A stretch of 64,000 nucleotides of DNA from Desulfobacteraceae bacterium UBA2245 (GCA_002347265.1 DDYB01000022.1:1-64000); one strand, 5' to 3'; shown: positions 1 to 7,687, counted from the first letter of the stretch. Numbers and translations are program-made. The notes: generated from the letters alone by a model not told the origin.

Positions 1-267
1 CGACTCAGTCAGTATTTCAAATATCCTGAAGATATTCGAAGGATTATCTATACAACCAATACCATTGAGGCGGTACACCGTCAGTTTCGGAAACTGACCA
101 AGACCAAGGGCGCTTTTCCAAATCAGGACAGCCTGTTGAAACTGTTGTATATGGGGATTCAGAATGCCAGCAGGAAATGGACGATGCCGATCCAAAACTG
201 GTCACTGACCATTTCTCAGTTGGCGATATTTTTTGAGGGAAGGCTGGATAAGGACTTGAAACTTTGA
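1..267 (+). CDS. IS256-family transposase, C-terminal fragment (truncated by window edge)
   Basis: Frame 1 is open from the first base to the TGA at 265-267 and gives 88 residues. The fragment starts with RLSQYFKYPEDIRR, continues with IIYTTNTIEAVHRQFRK and ends in FFEGRLDKDLKL. The IYTTN-x-IE motif followed by R-x-x-K is a conserved signature of the C-terminal part of IS256 (mutator-type) transposases, where the last acidic residue of the DDE catalytic triad (here the E of NTIE) is located. The protein would catalyse transposition of its own element. No frameshift is seen in the visible part, so the copy may be functional, but the N-terminal three quarters lie upstream of the window. Confidence 0.9.
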   Translation, partial: RLSQYFKYPEDIRRIIYTTNTIEAVHRQFRKLTKTKGAFPNQDSLLKLLYMGIQNASRKWTMPIQNWSLTISQLAIFFEGRLDKDLKL

Positions 268-296
268 TAAATTTATTCTTACAGACCGCTCCAGCA

Positions 297-350
297 AAAG
301 ACAGCTCCTCCGACGAGCTTGTTAATTGGCCCATTCTCGGAGCTGTCTTT
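297..350. repeat. Inverted repeat downstream of the transposase stop
   Basis: AAAGACAGCTCC at 297-308 is matched perfectly by GGAGCTGTCTTT at 339-350, a 12-bp stem with a 30-base loop. It lies between the transposase stop and the terminal repeat of the IS. The 3' arm ends in only three T residues, so it is a weak terminator candidate for the transposase; it could equally be a structural feature of the element end. Confidence 0.55.
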
Positions 351-391
351 CGCTTCCGCTCGATTGGGTGGCGGATTGACAATCAAAAGCC

Positions 392-416
392 GTGACACAG
401 AATTTTGAATACTCCC
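392..416 (-). repeat. Putative right terminal inverted repeat of the IS256-family element
   Basis: The plus-strand segment starting GTGACACAGAATTTTGAATA, read on the complementary strand, gives a GG-starting end rich in the CAAAATTCTGTGTCA pattern that is common at the tips of IS256-family elements. It sits 125 bases after the transposase stop, a normal distance. The partner repeat is outside the window, so the assignment rests on resemblance only. Confidence 0.6.
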
Positions 417-554
417 CACACTTATAAATCCCTGTTTCCTGTCCGAAGAACCCAGACCACCTGTAACCCCCCTTGCAATATGTATTCGTATTTTCCTATT
501 CAGTATGTGGTTGAGTATGGCGTAAAAACAGCATGCTGATAAACCGAATAGGGG

Positions 555-597
555 GGCGGGCAGCAAAAACAGGCCATTACCTTTCTCGCTGCCCGCC
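555..597 (-). terminator. Possible terminator hairpin for the ompA-like gene
   Basis: GGCGGGCAGC at 555-564 pairs with GCTGCCCGCC at 588-597 (10 bp, GC-rich, 23-base loop). It lies 47 bases beyond the stop codon of the minus-strand OmpA-like gene. There is no T-run after the stem on the minus strand, so it would be a non-canonical terminator or an mRNA-stabilising hairpin. Nothing else recognisable is seen between 417 and 554. Confidence 0.35.
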
Positions 598-644
598 GCC
601 TTTGCAAAAGATCGAACCTGGAATTTATTATCTTCTTACTGCTC

Positions 645-1592
645 TTAATTGATGCTTGGGGTCAGTTCAACCCTGCGGTTCTTGGCCCTGTTTTCCTCTG
701 AGGTATTCGGATATGCGGGTTGAGTTTCGCCGAATCCTTTCCATGAAAGCCGTTGCGGATCGATTCCATTATTTACCAGATAATCCACTACCGCTTTGGC
801 GCGTCTTTCGGAAAGTTTTTGGTTGTATTTCTCTCGGCCGAGGTCGCATGTATGTCCGTCGGCTTCAACTCTAAGATCCGGGTTTGCCTTCATCACGCTC
901 ACAACTTCATTAAGTTCCGCATAATGATCCGGCCTCAATACGGCTTTGTCAAAATCAAAAAACTGAACGCCGATTACCCAGCATCCTCTTTCATCAATCT
1001 TTGCGCCTTTAGGCGTACCCAGGCATTTGTCAACATTATCGCAGATACCGTCTTCGTCGACATCAATACATTTTTCAACTGGCGGCGGCGGTATGACAAC
1101 TGGTGCTGGCGCAACGACGGCCGGGACTTCGGGCAACCGATAAGCAGCCATCACCCTATTAAAATCTTCAGCACCGTATGCCGTCGATGCTTTCCCGAAA
1201 ACGATGTTTCCATCTTTGACCGTTGCATAACCAGCTGGGTCTTTAAGTTGTTCAATGGCCTCAGGGGTTGTGCTGAAACCATAAGCCGTCAGAATTTCAT
1301 GCGTTAAATCCGGGCTGTATGCGGTTGCCGCTTTTCCCTTTGAATAACTTGCCGGAACTTTAGCATCCGCCTGAAGAGTGCCGCCATAAGCCTTCAGTAT
1401 TGTATCCATTTCGTCGGGGCTGTATGCGGTTGCCGATTTCCCGAAAACGATGTTTCCCCCCTTTTCCGTTGCATAACTTGCCGGAAAATTCTCCGCCTTC
1501 ACAGCTGCCGGATCTATTTCAACAGCCCATGCCGTAAAACCGATTGCCAAGCAAAATGCCAGGCAAAAAACAAAACAAATGATTTTTTTCAT
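645..1592 (-). CDS. OmpA-family peptidoglycan-binding outer-membrane protein with N-terminal tandem repeats
   Basis: A protein of 315 residues. Residues 1-23 form a signal peptide with an AWA cleavage site. Residues 37-151 contain three related blocks (about 37-70, 80-105 and 119-151) built on PASYA...GNIVFGK.xTAY.xD...IL.AYG; the middle copy lacks the GNIVF part. A proline/valine linker (155-172) leads to a calcium-binding type DVDEDGICD segment (178-186). The OmpA C-terminal domain (about 210-313) keeps D245 and R263, the residues that grip diaminopimelate, and the LSERRA helix. It should tether the outer membrane to peptidoglycan. It is a single gene with ribosome-binding site AAAGGAG before the ATG. 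The repeats do not match a domain I can name. Confidence 0.88.
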   Translation of the reverse strand: MKKIICFVFCLAFCLAIGFTAWAVEIDPAAVKAENFPASYATEKGGNIVFGKSATAYSPDEMDTILKAYGGTLQADAKVPASYSKGKAATAYSPDLTHEILTAYGFSTTPEAIEQLKDPAGYATVKDGNIVFGKASTAYGAEDFNRVMAAYRLPEVPAVVAPAPVVIPPPPVEKCIDVDEDGICDNVDKCLGTPKGAKIDERGCWVIGVQFFDFDKAVLRPDHYAELNEVVSVMKANPDLRVEADGHTCDLGREKYNQKLSERRAKAVVDYLVNNGIDPQRLSWKGFGETQPAYPNTSEENRAKNRRVELTPSIN

Positions 1593-1946
1593 CTTTTACT
1601 CCTTTCATGTATAATGTTTGTCTATTAGATCAGAGTTCTGTGGTCAAATAGCAGTTTATGCTTTTCAGCAACAGCGCTTCGCTTCTTCGTGTCGGGTTTT
1701 GGGTTGTCAAATCTAATTTGTTCAAGATTTTTTTAATGTTTGATTATACCGCTTGATTACTGAACAGGCAAATGATTATTAACGCATTCGAACTTTTGAC
1801 GCCGCTCGCAGGATGATTCGCCATCGCAAGGAAATTTCAATCCATCCGCCAAGGCTTTCGTCAACTCACCGATCAGTATTCCAAAAATCATTCGCCACGA
1901 CGCACAAACAGCAACGCATGAACACGGGAAATCCTTATACGCCCAT
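1593..1946. other. Intergenic region, about 350 bases
   Basis: The first 15 bases hold the ribosome-binding site of the minus-strand OmpA-like gene. A poor TTGACC-like -35 can be proposed on the minus strand near 1650, but no convincing -10 pairs with it. The rest is AT-rich at 1700-1790 and shows no gene, repeat or RNA that I can support. Confidence 0.5.
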
Positions 1947-2486
1947 TCAAACAGCGATCTCTACCCGGGAAACACCGTTTTCTGGAAAATACTTCACGTT
2001 GTAACCCAGTGCCGATAAGATGTTTTTGATTTTGTGGTTCCGAGAGTCCATCATGCACGTGAAACGCGAAATACCATGTTCCTTTGCAATATCAACGACT
2101 TTTTTCAGCAAGGATTTACCAAGGCCAAGATGCTGCCAGTCATCGCGAACCGCAACAGCCAGATCCGTAATATCTTCATCGGAATCATATCCGTAACGTC
2201 CGACGGCTATAATGGCGTCTTTTCCATCTTCTTGAATTATCGCGACAAGGGCGGATTCGCTGTTGTAATCGACGTGTGTGAATTTACAGATCATGTTTTC
2301 CGGAAGGGCGTTGAGATTTCTCAAAAATCGAAAATATATCGACTGAGGAGACATTTTGTTGAACATATCGACAATAAGTTGACCATCTGCGGGCATCACG
2401 GGCCTGAGAAATACCCCGGCGCCATTCTTGAGCCTGAGCCGGGATTCATACTGATGAGGATATTCTTTGATCAGCGGGGTCTTCAA
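1947..2486 (-). CDS. GNAT-family N-acetyltransferase
   Basis: A GNAT acetyltransferase that would move an acetyl group from acetyl-CoA to an amine or protein lysine; the substrate is unknown. The protein resembles the stand-alone counterpart of the acetyltransferase domain fused to acyl-CoA synthetases (Pat type), with the early motif RLKNGAGVFLRPV followed by QSIYFRFL. The CoA-binding motif A is DDWQHLGLGKSLL and the C-terminal SALGY follows. I chose a TTG start at 2486 because GGAG lies six bases upstream and the conserved domain begins about 15 residues later, giving 179 residues. The reading frame stays open to 2921 without a good start, but that part looks non-coding and overlaps the riboswitch on the other strand. 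Confidence 0.75.
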   Translation of the reverse strand: MKTPLIKEYPHQYESRLRLKNGAGVFLRPVMPADGQLIVDMFNKMSPQSIYFRFLRNLNALPENMICKFTHVDYNSESALVAIIQEDGKDAIIAVGRYGYDSDEDITDLAVAVRDDWQHLGLGKSLLKKVVDIAKEHGISRFTCMMDSRNHKIKNILSALGYNVKYFPENGVSRVEIAV

Positions 2487-2797
2487 TTTTTTCTCCAGCA
2501 AAAAGTCACCCGCGGTTATCCGCAACGGCGGTCGGGTTATCAGGACATGGATCGGGGTTTCATATGCAACTGCCCTGCATTGATGTTCATGCCGTAGCCT
2601 GTTCTCGATGTCATTATGGGAATTAAACCACAGCCGGGGTTTTCCTGTCAATGTCGATGACAAGGCTGACCGTTCAAATTCATGAATTTTGGAAACAATT
2701 GAACCAGATCCGAAATCGCCGGAACCGATGCCCCCCTTTCCTTTCTTTATTTTATTGACAGTTTTTTGCCCCCCGTGATAGGAGCACCTCTTAAATA

Positions 2798-2990
2798 ACA
2801 GTGTTGGCATTCGGTTGCCCCAAAAGGGGGAAAAAAGGGAAGCCCGGTGAAAATCCGGCACGGACCCGCCGCTGTAAGCGAGGACGAAACCCGCAAGGAA
2901 GCCACTGCATCGAAAGAACAATACGAATCGATGCGGGAAGGCGCGGGGAACAGGATGATCCGCGAGTCAGAAGACCTGCCGAATGGCCCG
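2798..2990 (+). ncRNA. Cobalamin (adenosylcobalamin) riboswitch
   Basis: The conserved core of the cobalamin riboswitch is readable in order: GGGAAGCCCGGTGAAAATCC, then CGGACCCGCCGCTGTAAGCG, then AAGCCACTG and GGGAAGGCGC, and finally the GAGTCAGAAGACCTGCC variant of the B12 box. The outer P1 helix can be drawn between ATTCGG at 2809-2814 and CCGAAT at 2979-2984. The element lies in the leader of the downstream outer-membrane protein gene and ends just before an intrinsic terminator, which suggests control by premature termination when B12 is abundant. Confidence 0.95.
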
Positions 2991-3010
2991 TAATTCTTGG
3001 CGGCAATGGT

Positions 3011-3051
3011 AAAGCCCCAGGCTGATTTCAAATTGGCTTCGGGGCTTTTTT
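3011..3051 (+). terminator. Intrinsic terminator, expression platform of the cobalamin riboswitch
   Basis: AAAGCCCC at 3011-3018 pairs with GGGGCTTT beginning at 3041 and is followed directly by a T-run. It starts about 20 bases after the riboswitch core and 57 bases before the regulated start codon. It therefore fits a transcriptional OFF switch, although an anti-terminator partner was not worked out. Confidence 0.85.
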
Positions 3052-3107
3052 ATGGCAGCTGCATCCCGCACCCAGGCCGAAAAATCAATGGAGGTTGAAA
3101 AGGACGA

Positions 3108-4007
3108 ATGAGAAAAACAGTTGCGGCGATCTGTGTTTTAATTCTTTTCAGCGGCACGGGCTTTGCTTTAGCGGGTGAAACCGGCCATTACGTCAGCGGC
3201 GTCGAAGGAATCAAATGCAGCACACTTCCCCCGCCGGGCGTGTACTACAAATTGTACAATGCGCTGTACACATCGGATGAACTCAGGGACAAGAACGGAG
3301 ACAAGGTCCCCCTCTCATTTGACCTTACGGTCTTTGCACCGGTCAGCCGGTTTGTCTGGGTCACGGGCCAGAAGATTCTGGGGGGAGACTTCTTCATGGA
3401 CGCCACCATCCCGCTGAGTTACACCGATATCTCCATCCGGGAAACCGGGGTTTCCGATACGCGCTTCGGCCTGGGCGACATCAACATCGAACCCCTCGGC
3501 CTGGCCTGGCACGGTCAACGGTATGACGCTGCCGCCTCCCTGTCTCTCTGGATGCCGACCGGGGCCTATGACGAGTCCGAACCCGCCTCGCCCGGAAAAG
3601 ACTTCTGGACCCTGATGGTCACCGCCGGCGGAACCTGTTATCTGGATGCGGACAGAACATGGGCGGCGTCGGTTCTCATGCGATACGAGATGCACAGCGA
3701 AAAAAGGGATGCGGATGTTACGCCGGGCGATAATTTTCTGTTTGAGTGGGGCGTGAGCAAAGCCCTGGCAAAAATCTGGGATGTGGGGCTGACCGGTTAC
3801 TGCAGCTGGCAGGTCGAAGACGACAGCGGCACGGACGTGACCTGGGACAGAGACGTTCACGACAGGGCTTTTGCCGTCGGTCCCGAGGTCAGTGTTTTTC
3901 TGCCGTCCATCACAACGGGTGTTTCCATGCGGCTTCAGTGGGAGATCGAAACTCAGGACCGGCCCAGGGGCACGATGGCCGTGCTGACCTTCACCAAGGC
4001 GCTTTAA
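3108..4007 (+). CDS. Outer-membrane beta-barrel protein (Phenol_MetA_deg/transporter-like) under B12 riboswitch control
   Basis: A protein of 299 residues with a signal peptide (about 1-22, cleavage after ALA). The remainder alternates short amphipathic strands and ends in an aromatic or hydrophobic beta-strand (MAVLTFTKAL), as expected for an outer-membrane barrel. The RFGLGDINIEPLGLAW segment and overall length recall the Phenol_MetA_deg family, whose members are proposed outer-membrane channels. It has no TonB box or plug domain, so it is not a BtuB-type receptor. Ribosome-binding site AAGGACGA precedes the ATG. The riboswitch upstream argues for a role in cobalamin or cobalt uptake, or in a process replaced when B12 is present. 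The substrate is unproven. No partner genes follow in the same direction. Confidence 0.75.
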   Translation: MRKTVAAICVLILFSGTGFALAGETGHYVSGVEGIKCSTLPPPGVYYKLYNALYTSDELRDKNGDKVPLSFDLTVFAPVSRFVWVTGQKILGGDFFMDATIPLSYTDISIRETGVSDTRFGLGDINIEPLGLAWHGQRYDAAASLSLWMPTGAYDESEPASPGKDFWTLMVTAGGTCYLDADRTWAASVLMRYEMHSEKRDADVTPGDNFLFEWGVSKALAKIWDVGLTGYCSWQVEDDSGTDVTWDRDVHDRAFAVGPEVSVFLPSITTGVSMRLQWEIETQDRPRGTMAVLTFTKAL

Positions 4008-4116
4008 CCAGTCCGGTAAAACAAATTGGCGAACGCAGGGGCGTCTCCATGCGCTCGAAGCGGCAGCAGTGCGTCACGAAAATGCCGTTACGGGATTCAA
4101 TCCGGAAAAATCTACA

Positions 4117-4194
4117 AGCCCCTGGATGGAAAGACGACGCAAGGCTGCGGTCTATCTCCGGAACCGCATTCCGGAGATAGACCCTTCAGGGGTT
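4117..4194. repeat. Nested inverted repeat between convergent genes
   Basis: An inner 14-bp perfect stem (GGTCTATCTCCGGA at 4149-4162 with TCCGGAGATAGACC at 4170-4183) is enclosed by an outer stem (CCCCTG at 4119-4124 with CAGGGG at 4187-4192). It lies between two convergent genes (stops at 4007 and 4217), a typical position for a bidirectional terminator, but neither side has a T-run. It could also be a small dispersed palindrome. Confidence 0.5.
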
Positions 4195-4216
4195 CCGTGC
4201 GCAACGGCGCGGATCA

Positions 4217-4618
4217 TCATTCCCAACCGATGACCTCATACCCTTTTTCCTGCAGGCACCGGATCATGAAGTTCTTGAAGATGGGGCTCGGTTCCGAAGC
4301 CTGGATGATGCCATGCACCAAACCCGTCGCCGCACCGGCGGCAGCGCCGACGCCAACGCTCCGCCCAAAGCTGCCTGTTACGGCGCCAACGGCGCCCCCC
4401 ACCACGGCGCCTCCTGCCGCGCCAACGGCCGTGCTTTTGGCTGCGGCAATGCCCTCGTCGGATTTGACGTACTGATCGGCCAGAAGCTCGCATTCCGCAA
4501 TGTCCTGATGGGCCTGCGCCTCTCCGACCTCCTGAAGGTGCGCATTGGGATAAAGAACGGGGCCCGTAGCGCAACCCGTTAATAAAAGAATCGAGATCAC
4601 AAACAGTATCTGCTTCAT
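4217..4618 (-). CDS. Glycine-zipper lipoprotein
   Basis: A protein of 133 residues with a lipoprotein signal peptide and lipobox LLTGC (cysteine near residue 15), so it should be lipidated and sit in the envelope. The centre (about residues 62-102) is a glycine/alanine-rich stretch with repeated AAGGAVVGGAVGAV and VGVGAAAGAATG patterns. This is the glycine-zipper type of membrane-inserting helical hairpin seen in many small envelope lipoproteins. The C-terminus CLQEKGYEVIGWE resembles the tail of lipoproteins that have a YMGG or C.L..KGY motif. The precise function is not known. It is a single gene, convergent with the riboswitch-controlled barrel gene. Confidence 0.8.
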   Translation of the reverse strand: MKQILFVISILLLTGCATGPVLYPNAHLQEVGEAQAHQDIAECELLADQYVKSDEGIAAAKSTAVGAAGGAVVGGAVGAVTGSFGRSVGVGAAAGAATGLVHGIIQASEPSPIFKNFMIRCLQEKGYEVIGWE

Positions 4619-5058
4619 CTGTCCTGTCTCCTCAACCGCTCCAAAAAACTCATCGTATTATATTCTTTCTGTTCAGACCCTTTCGCCTTATATCCGTTGT
4701 GCTCGCATCCTAATTATCGATTATCATTTAAAATATACTCTATCTTGAAACATTAAGAAAGGGGGACTTTCGGGAAGGTTTTAATAAGACAGCCGCTTTA
4801 AAATTGTTCAACATCGACCGGACGATGTTTGGCTGCCCCAGCGTTATCCGGTCCATTCAAACCAGATTGCCGAGTGCAGGAAACATTTCTGAAGCATGGG
4901 GATCTTATGTCCCGATGAGGAGACGGGTATCCCTGGCATATGGATATGCGTACCGGCGAGATCGTCGGTGCCGCCATGAGCGCCACTGAAGACCGACCTC
5001 GGTCATCCGGCCTCGAATTTTTGATTTTTAAAAAGCTGATCGCCCATCCTCACAATTA

Positions 5059-5075
5059 TTGGCAAGCCGTTTGCA
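5059..5075 (+). promoter_or_regulatory. Probable sigma-54 promoter for the chemoreceptor-cheW operon
   Basis: TTGGCAAGCCGTTTGCA keeps the invariant GG and GC with the required ten-base spacing and matches the TGGCAC-N5-TTGCA consensus in most positions. It lies 87 bases upstream of the chemoreceptor start codon and points the right way. The rest of the 4619-5161 gap is partly AT-rich (4660-4800) and holds no supported gene. Upstream activator sites were not identified. Confidence 0.65.
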
Positions 5076-5161
5076 TGAATTTAGTGCATTGTTTCATATT
5101 CATGGCATTTATGAATGGAATGACTTCATATCAAATCAAATTTAAACAGGGAGAAAAACTT

Positions 5162-7060
5162 ATGCAAAAACGAACACTCGGATTTAAACTGGTCGCCGGA
5201 GGAATTCTGGTTGTCCTGATTCCGCTTCTGGCAGTCGGAATATTTTCAGCCGTCAAGGCGTCAAAATCCCTTGAATCGGCCGCCAAATATCAGGCATCCA
5301 AGTCGGCCAAGGATATCGCCGACATGGTTCAGGCGGCGTTGAGCACCGAAATCAAGGTAGCGACCGAACTGGCCCTTGCAGATACAACCGTCCGGGCCGC
5401 AGCCAGCCAGGCTGCCGAGGATATCACTGCTCTGGACCGTCAGCTGGCCGGCATCATGGGCGCCGTCGGCGCTGATTATGAAACAATCCTAGTGACCGAT
5501 GCCACAGGCACCGTGATCGCCGACGGATCTAAAGGAACTTACAAGGCCCTTTCACTGGCGGACCGTGACTATTTCCAGTCGGCCAAAAATGGAAAGGCTA
5601 ACGTCGGCGCGGTGGTGAAATCCAAAATCAGCGGCAACCCGATTGCCGGGATCTGCGCGCCGATCATCTCTTCAGAAGGGAAATTTGCGGGAGCCGCCGC
5701 CATCGTCATGAAAATCGACTATCTGGTGGACAAGGTATGCGCCAAGGTCGGGCAGACCGGCTATGGATTCATGGCGAATTCAAACGGGCTGGTTATCGCG
5801 CATCCGGACAAGAACAACATCCTTTCGCTGAATCTCGCAGCTCTGACCGGCATGGAGGCCATTACCCAGAGGATGGCCAGCCTTCAGGCCGGAGTGGAAT
5901 CCTATGTATTCAAAGGCGTTCCCAAAATCGCCGGTTTTGCACCTGTGAACATCACGGGCTGGAGCGTCTGCGTCACCCAGAACGAGGCTGAATTTCTTGC
6001 CGCGGCCCATTCGATTAGAAACGTCATTGTCATCATCGGCGTTCTCTTTCTCGTTCTGACCATCATCGGCGTTCTTTTCTTTGCCAGAAGCATTACCCGT
6101 CCGATTCAATCCGCCGTGGAGCAGATGAACGAAGGCGCGGATCAGGTTGCTTCCGCCTCCAGTCAGGTTGCTTCCGCCAGCCAGTCTCTGGCTGAAGGGG
6201 CCTCCGAGCAGGCCTCGGCTCTTGAGGAAACCTCTTCCTCTCTGGAAGAAATGTCGTCCATGATTCAGCAGAACGCCGGCAACGCCGAAGAGGCCGACAG
6301 CCTTATGAAACAGGCCAATCAGGTGGTCGGCAAAGCCAATACATCCATGAAGGGCCTGACGCAGTCCATGAACGAAATCAGTTCCGCCAGCGAAGAGACC
6401 TCCAAGATCATCAAAACGATCGATGAAATCGCGTTCCAGACCAACCTTCTGGCCTTGAATGCCGCGGTGGAAGCAGCGCGGGCCGGCGAAGCGGGCGCAG
6501 GATTTGCCGTGGTGGCCGAAGAAGTCAGAAATCTGGCCATGCGGGCCGCTGACGCCGCAAAAAACACCGCGGGACTCATCGAAGGAACGGTCAAGAAAAT
6601 CAAGGCCGGTTCCGATCTGGTAACCGAAACCAATGATGCCTTCTGCGAAGTGGCGGCCAGTTCCTCCAAGGTCGGATCGCTGCTCAGTGAAATCGCCGCA
6701 GCCTCCAATGAACAGGCTCAGGGAATTGCTCAAATCAACAAGGCCGTCGCTGAAATGGACAAGGTCACCCAGCAGACCGCAGCCAATGCCGAAGAATCCG
6801 CATCCGCATCCGAAGAAATGAATGCCCAGGCCGAGCAGATGAAGCAGACCGCTCATACGCTCATGGATATCATCGGCGGCAGCCAGCAGGGAAACGGTCG
6901 GACCGCGGTGTCCATCAGCGACAGATCCAGGAGCATGAAAGCGCTTTCCGGGCCGGGCAAAAAAGGAAAACAGCTCCAGGTATACAACAAGGGAAAGGTG
7001 GTTAACCCCGAGCAGGTGATTCCAATGAACGCGAATGAAGACGGCTTTTCGGACTTTTAG
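5162..7060 (+). CDS. Methyl-accepting chemotaxis protein with dCACHE-type sensor
   Basis: A transmembrane chemoreceptor of 632 residues. TM1 is at about 10-30 and a periplasmic double-CACHE-like ligand domain at about 35-280 (with DRDYFQSAKNGKANVG and YGFMANSNGLVIAHPD). TM2 is at about 288-308, and a cytoplasmic signalling coil has the conserved tip IDEIAFQTNLLALNAAVEAA near residues 420-440. After TM2 only a short TRPI remnant of a HAMP domain is seen before the adaptation helices. The extreme C-terminus GFSDF, after a flexible linker, is a candidate tether for CheR or CheB. The ATG at 5162 was preferred because GGGAG lies just upstream and TM1 then starts normally; the frame is open further 5' without good support. 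It is followed by cheW, which should couple it to CheA. Confidence 0.92.
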   Translation: MQKRTLGFKLVAGGILVVLIPLLAVGIFSAVKASKSLESAAKYQASKSAKDIADMVQAALSTEIKVATELALADTTVRAAASQAAEDITALDRQLAGIMGAVGADYETILVTDATGTVIADGSKGTYKALSLADRDYFQSAKNGKANVGAVVKSKISGNPIAGICAPIISSEGKFAGAAAIVMKIDYLVDKVCAKVGQTGYGFMANSNGLVIAHPDKNNILSLNLAALTGMEAITQRMASLQAGVESYVFKGVPKIAGFAPVNITGWSVCVTQNEAEFLAAAHSIRNVIVIIGVLFLVLTIIGVLFFARSITRPIQSAVEQMNEGADQVASASSQVASASQSLAEGASEQASALEETSSSLEEMSSMIQQNAGNAEEADSLMKQANQVVGKANTSMKGLTQSMNEISSASEETSKIIKTIDEIAFQTNLLALNAAVEAARAGEAGAGFAVVAEEVRNLAMRAADAAKNTAGLIEGTVKKIKAGSDLVTETNDAFCEVAASSSKVGSLLSEIAAASNEQAQGIAQINKAVAEMDKVTQQTAANAEESASASEEMNAQAEQMKQTAHTLMDIIGGSQQGNGRTAVSISDRSRSMKALSGPGKKGKQLQVYNKGKVVNPEQVIPMNANEDGFSDF

Positions 7061-7144
7061 TTGCCGGAGATGGACAGGATTTGACGGCTCGGCACCAAAG
7101 AACCGATCCGCAACAGGCCAAAAAGCCGAAAGGATATAACGCAT

Positions 7145-7675
7145 ATGATGCAAGAGATTGAAACCAGACAACCAGGTCAGACCGAGTCCTTCGACTCGTT
7201 CAAACCTGTTGATTGCGGAAAGAAGGAAGGTAAATACCTTGCTTTTACCTTGGACAAGGAAGATTACGGAATTCGGATTCTAAAGGTCCGGGAGATCATC
7301 GGCATGATGCCGATCACCAATGTTCCCCAGACGCCGGATTTTGTCCTTGGCGTCATCAACCTGCGCGGCAAGGTGATTCCGGTCGTTGATCTGCGGGTGA
7401 GATTCGGAATGCGGTCTAATGAGCGCAACGACCGAACCTGCATCGTGGTTGTGGAATTCGCCCAGGGCGCCGGTGCAATTCCCATGGGGATTGTCGTGGA
7501 TTCAGTATCTGAAGTCTTTCACATCAAGGAAAGCGACATTGAATCCACGCCCTCTTTCGGCGTCAAAATCAATACCGATTTTATTCTGGGTATGGCCAAG
7601 ATGGGCAACAGCATCAAAATTCTTCTGGACATTGACCGTGTTCTGAGCGCTCAGGACATAGAAGGAATCGTTTAA
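7145..7675 (+). CDS. cheW: Chemotaxis coupling protein CheW
   Basis: A protein of 176 residues, almost entirely a CheW-like SH3-type double barrel. It has the family motifs YLAFTLDKEDYGI near residue 28, VREIIGMMPIT, then PDFVLGVINLRGKVIPVVDLR, and the C-terminal ILLDIDRVLS. CheW bridges chemoreceptors and the CheA kinase at the inner face of the membrane. An N-terminal extension of about 25 residues precedes the domain. It lies 84 bases after the chemoreceptor gene and is followed by a strong terminator, so the two form a two-gene unit. No cheA is present in the window, so it must work with a kinase encoded elsewhere. Confidence 0.95.
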   Translation: MMQEIETRQPGQTESFDSFKPVDCGKKEGKYLAFTLDKEDYGIRILKVREIIGMMPITNVPQTPDFVLGVINLRGKVIPVVDLRVRFGMRSNERNDRTCIVVVEFAQGAGAIPMGIVVDSVSEVFHIKESDIESTPSFGVKINTDFILGMAKMGNSIKILLDIDRVLSAQDIEGIV

Positions 7676-7687
7676 CCTCCTAACTGA

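Larger units (their letters stand above)
1..416 (+). mobile_element. IS256-family insertion sequence, right end only
   Basis: The window opens inside an insertion sequence. The first 267 bases encode the C-terminal end of an IS256-family transposase, and a 25-base motif at 392-416 has the form of an IS256-type terminal inverted repeat (its complement reads GGGAGTATTCAAAATTCTGT and onwards). Between them lies a 54-base hairpin-forming segment. The left end is outside the window, so neither the target duplication nor the completeness of the element can be judged. The right boundary at about 416 is inferred from the terminal motif. Confidence 0.8.

Noticed and set aside
2487..2921. N-terminal extension of the GNAT acetyltransferase frame
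   Set aside because: It has no good start, no family similarity, and runs into the cobalamin riboswitch on the opposite strand.
4619..5161. A second riboswitch (for example c-di-GMP type) in the long leader of the chemoreceptor gene
   Set aside because: No conserved core of a known class could be found; only the sigma-54 promoter is supported.
5780..7171. Long minus-strand open frame opposite the chemoreceptor
   Set aside because: Its His/Gly/Phe-rich translation is the shadow of the chemoreceptor coding strand and shows no recognisable fold.
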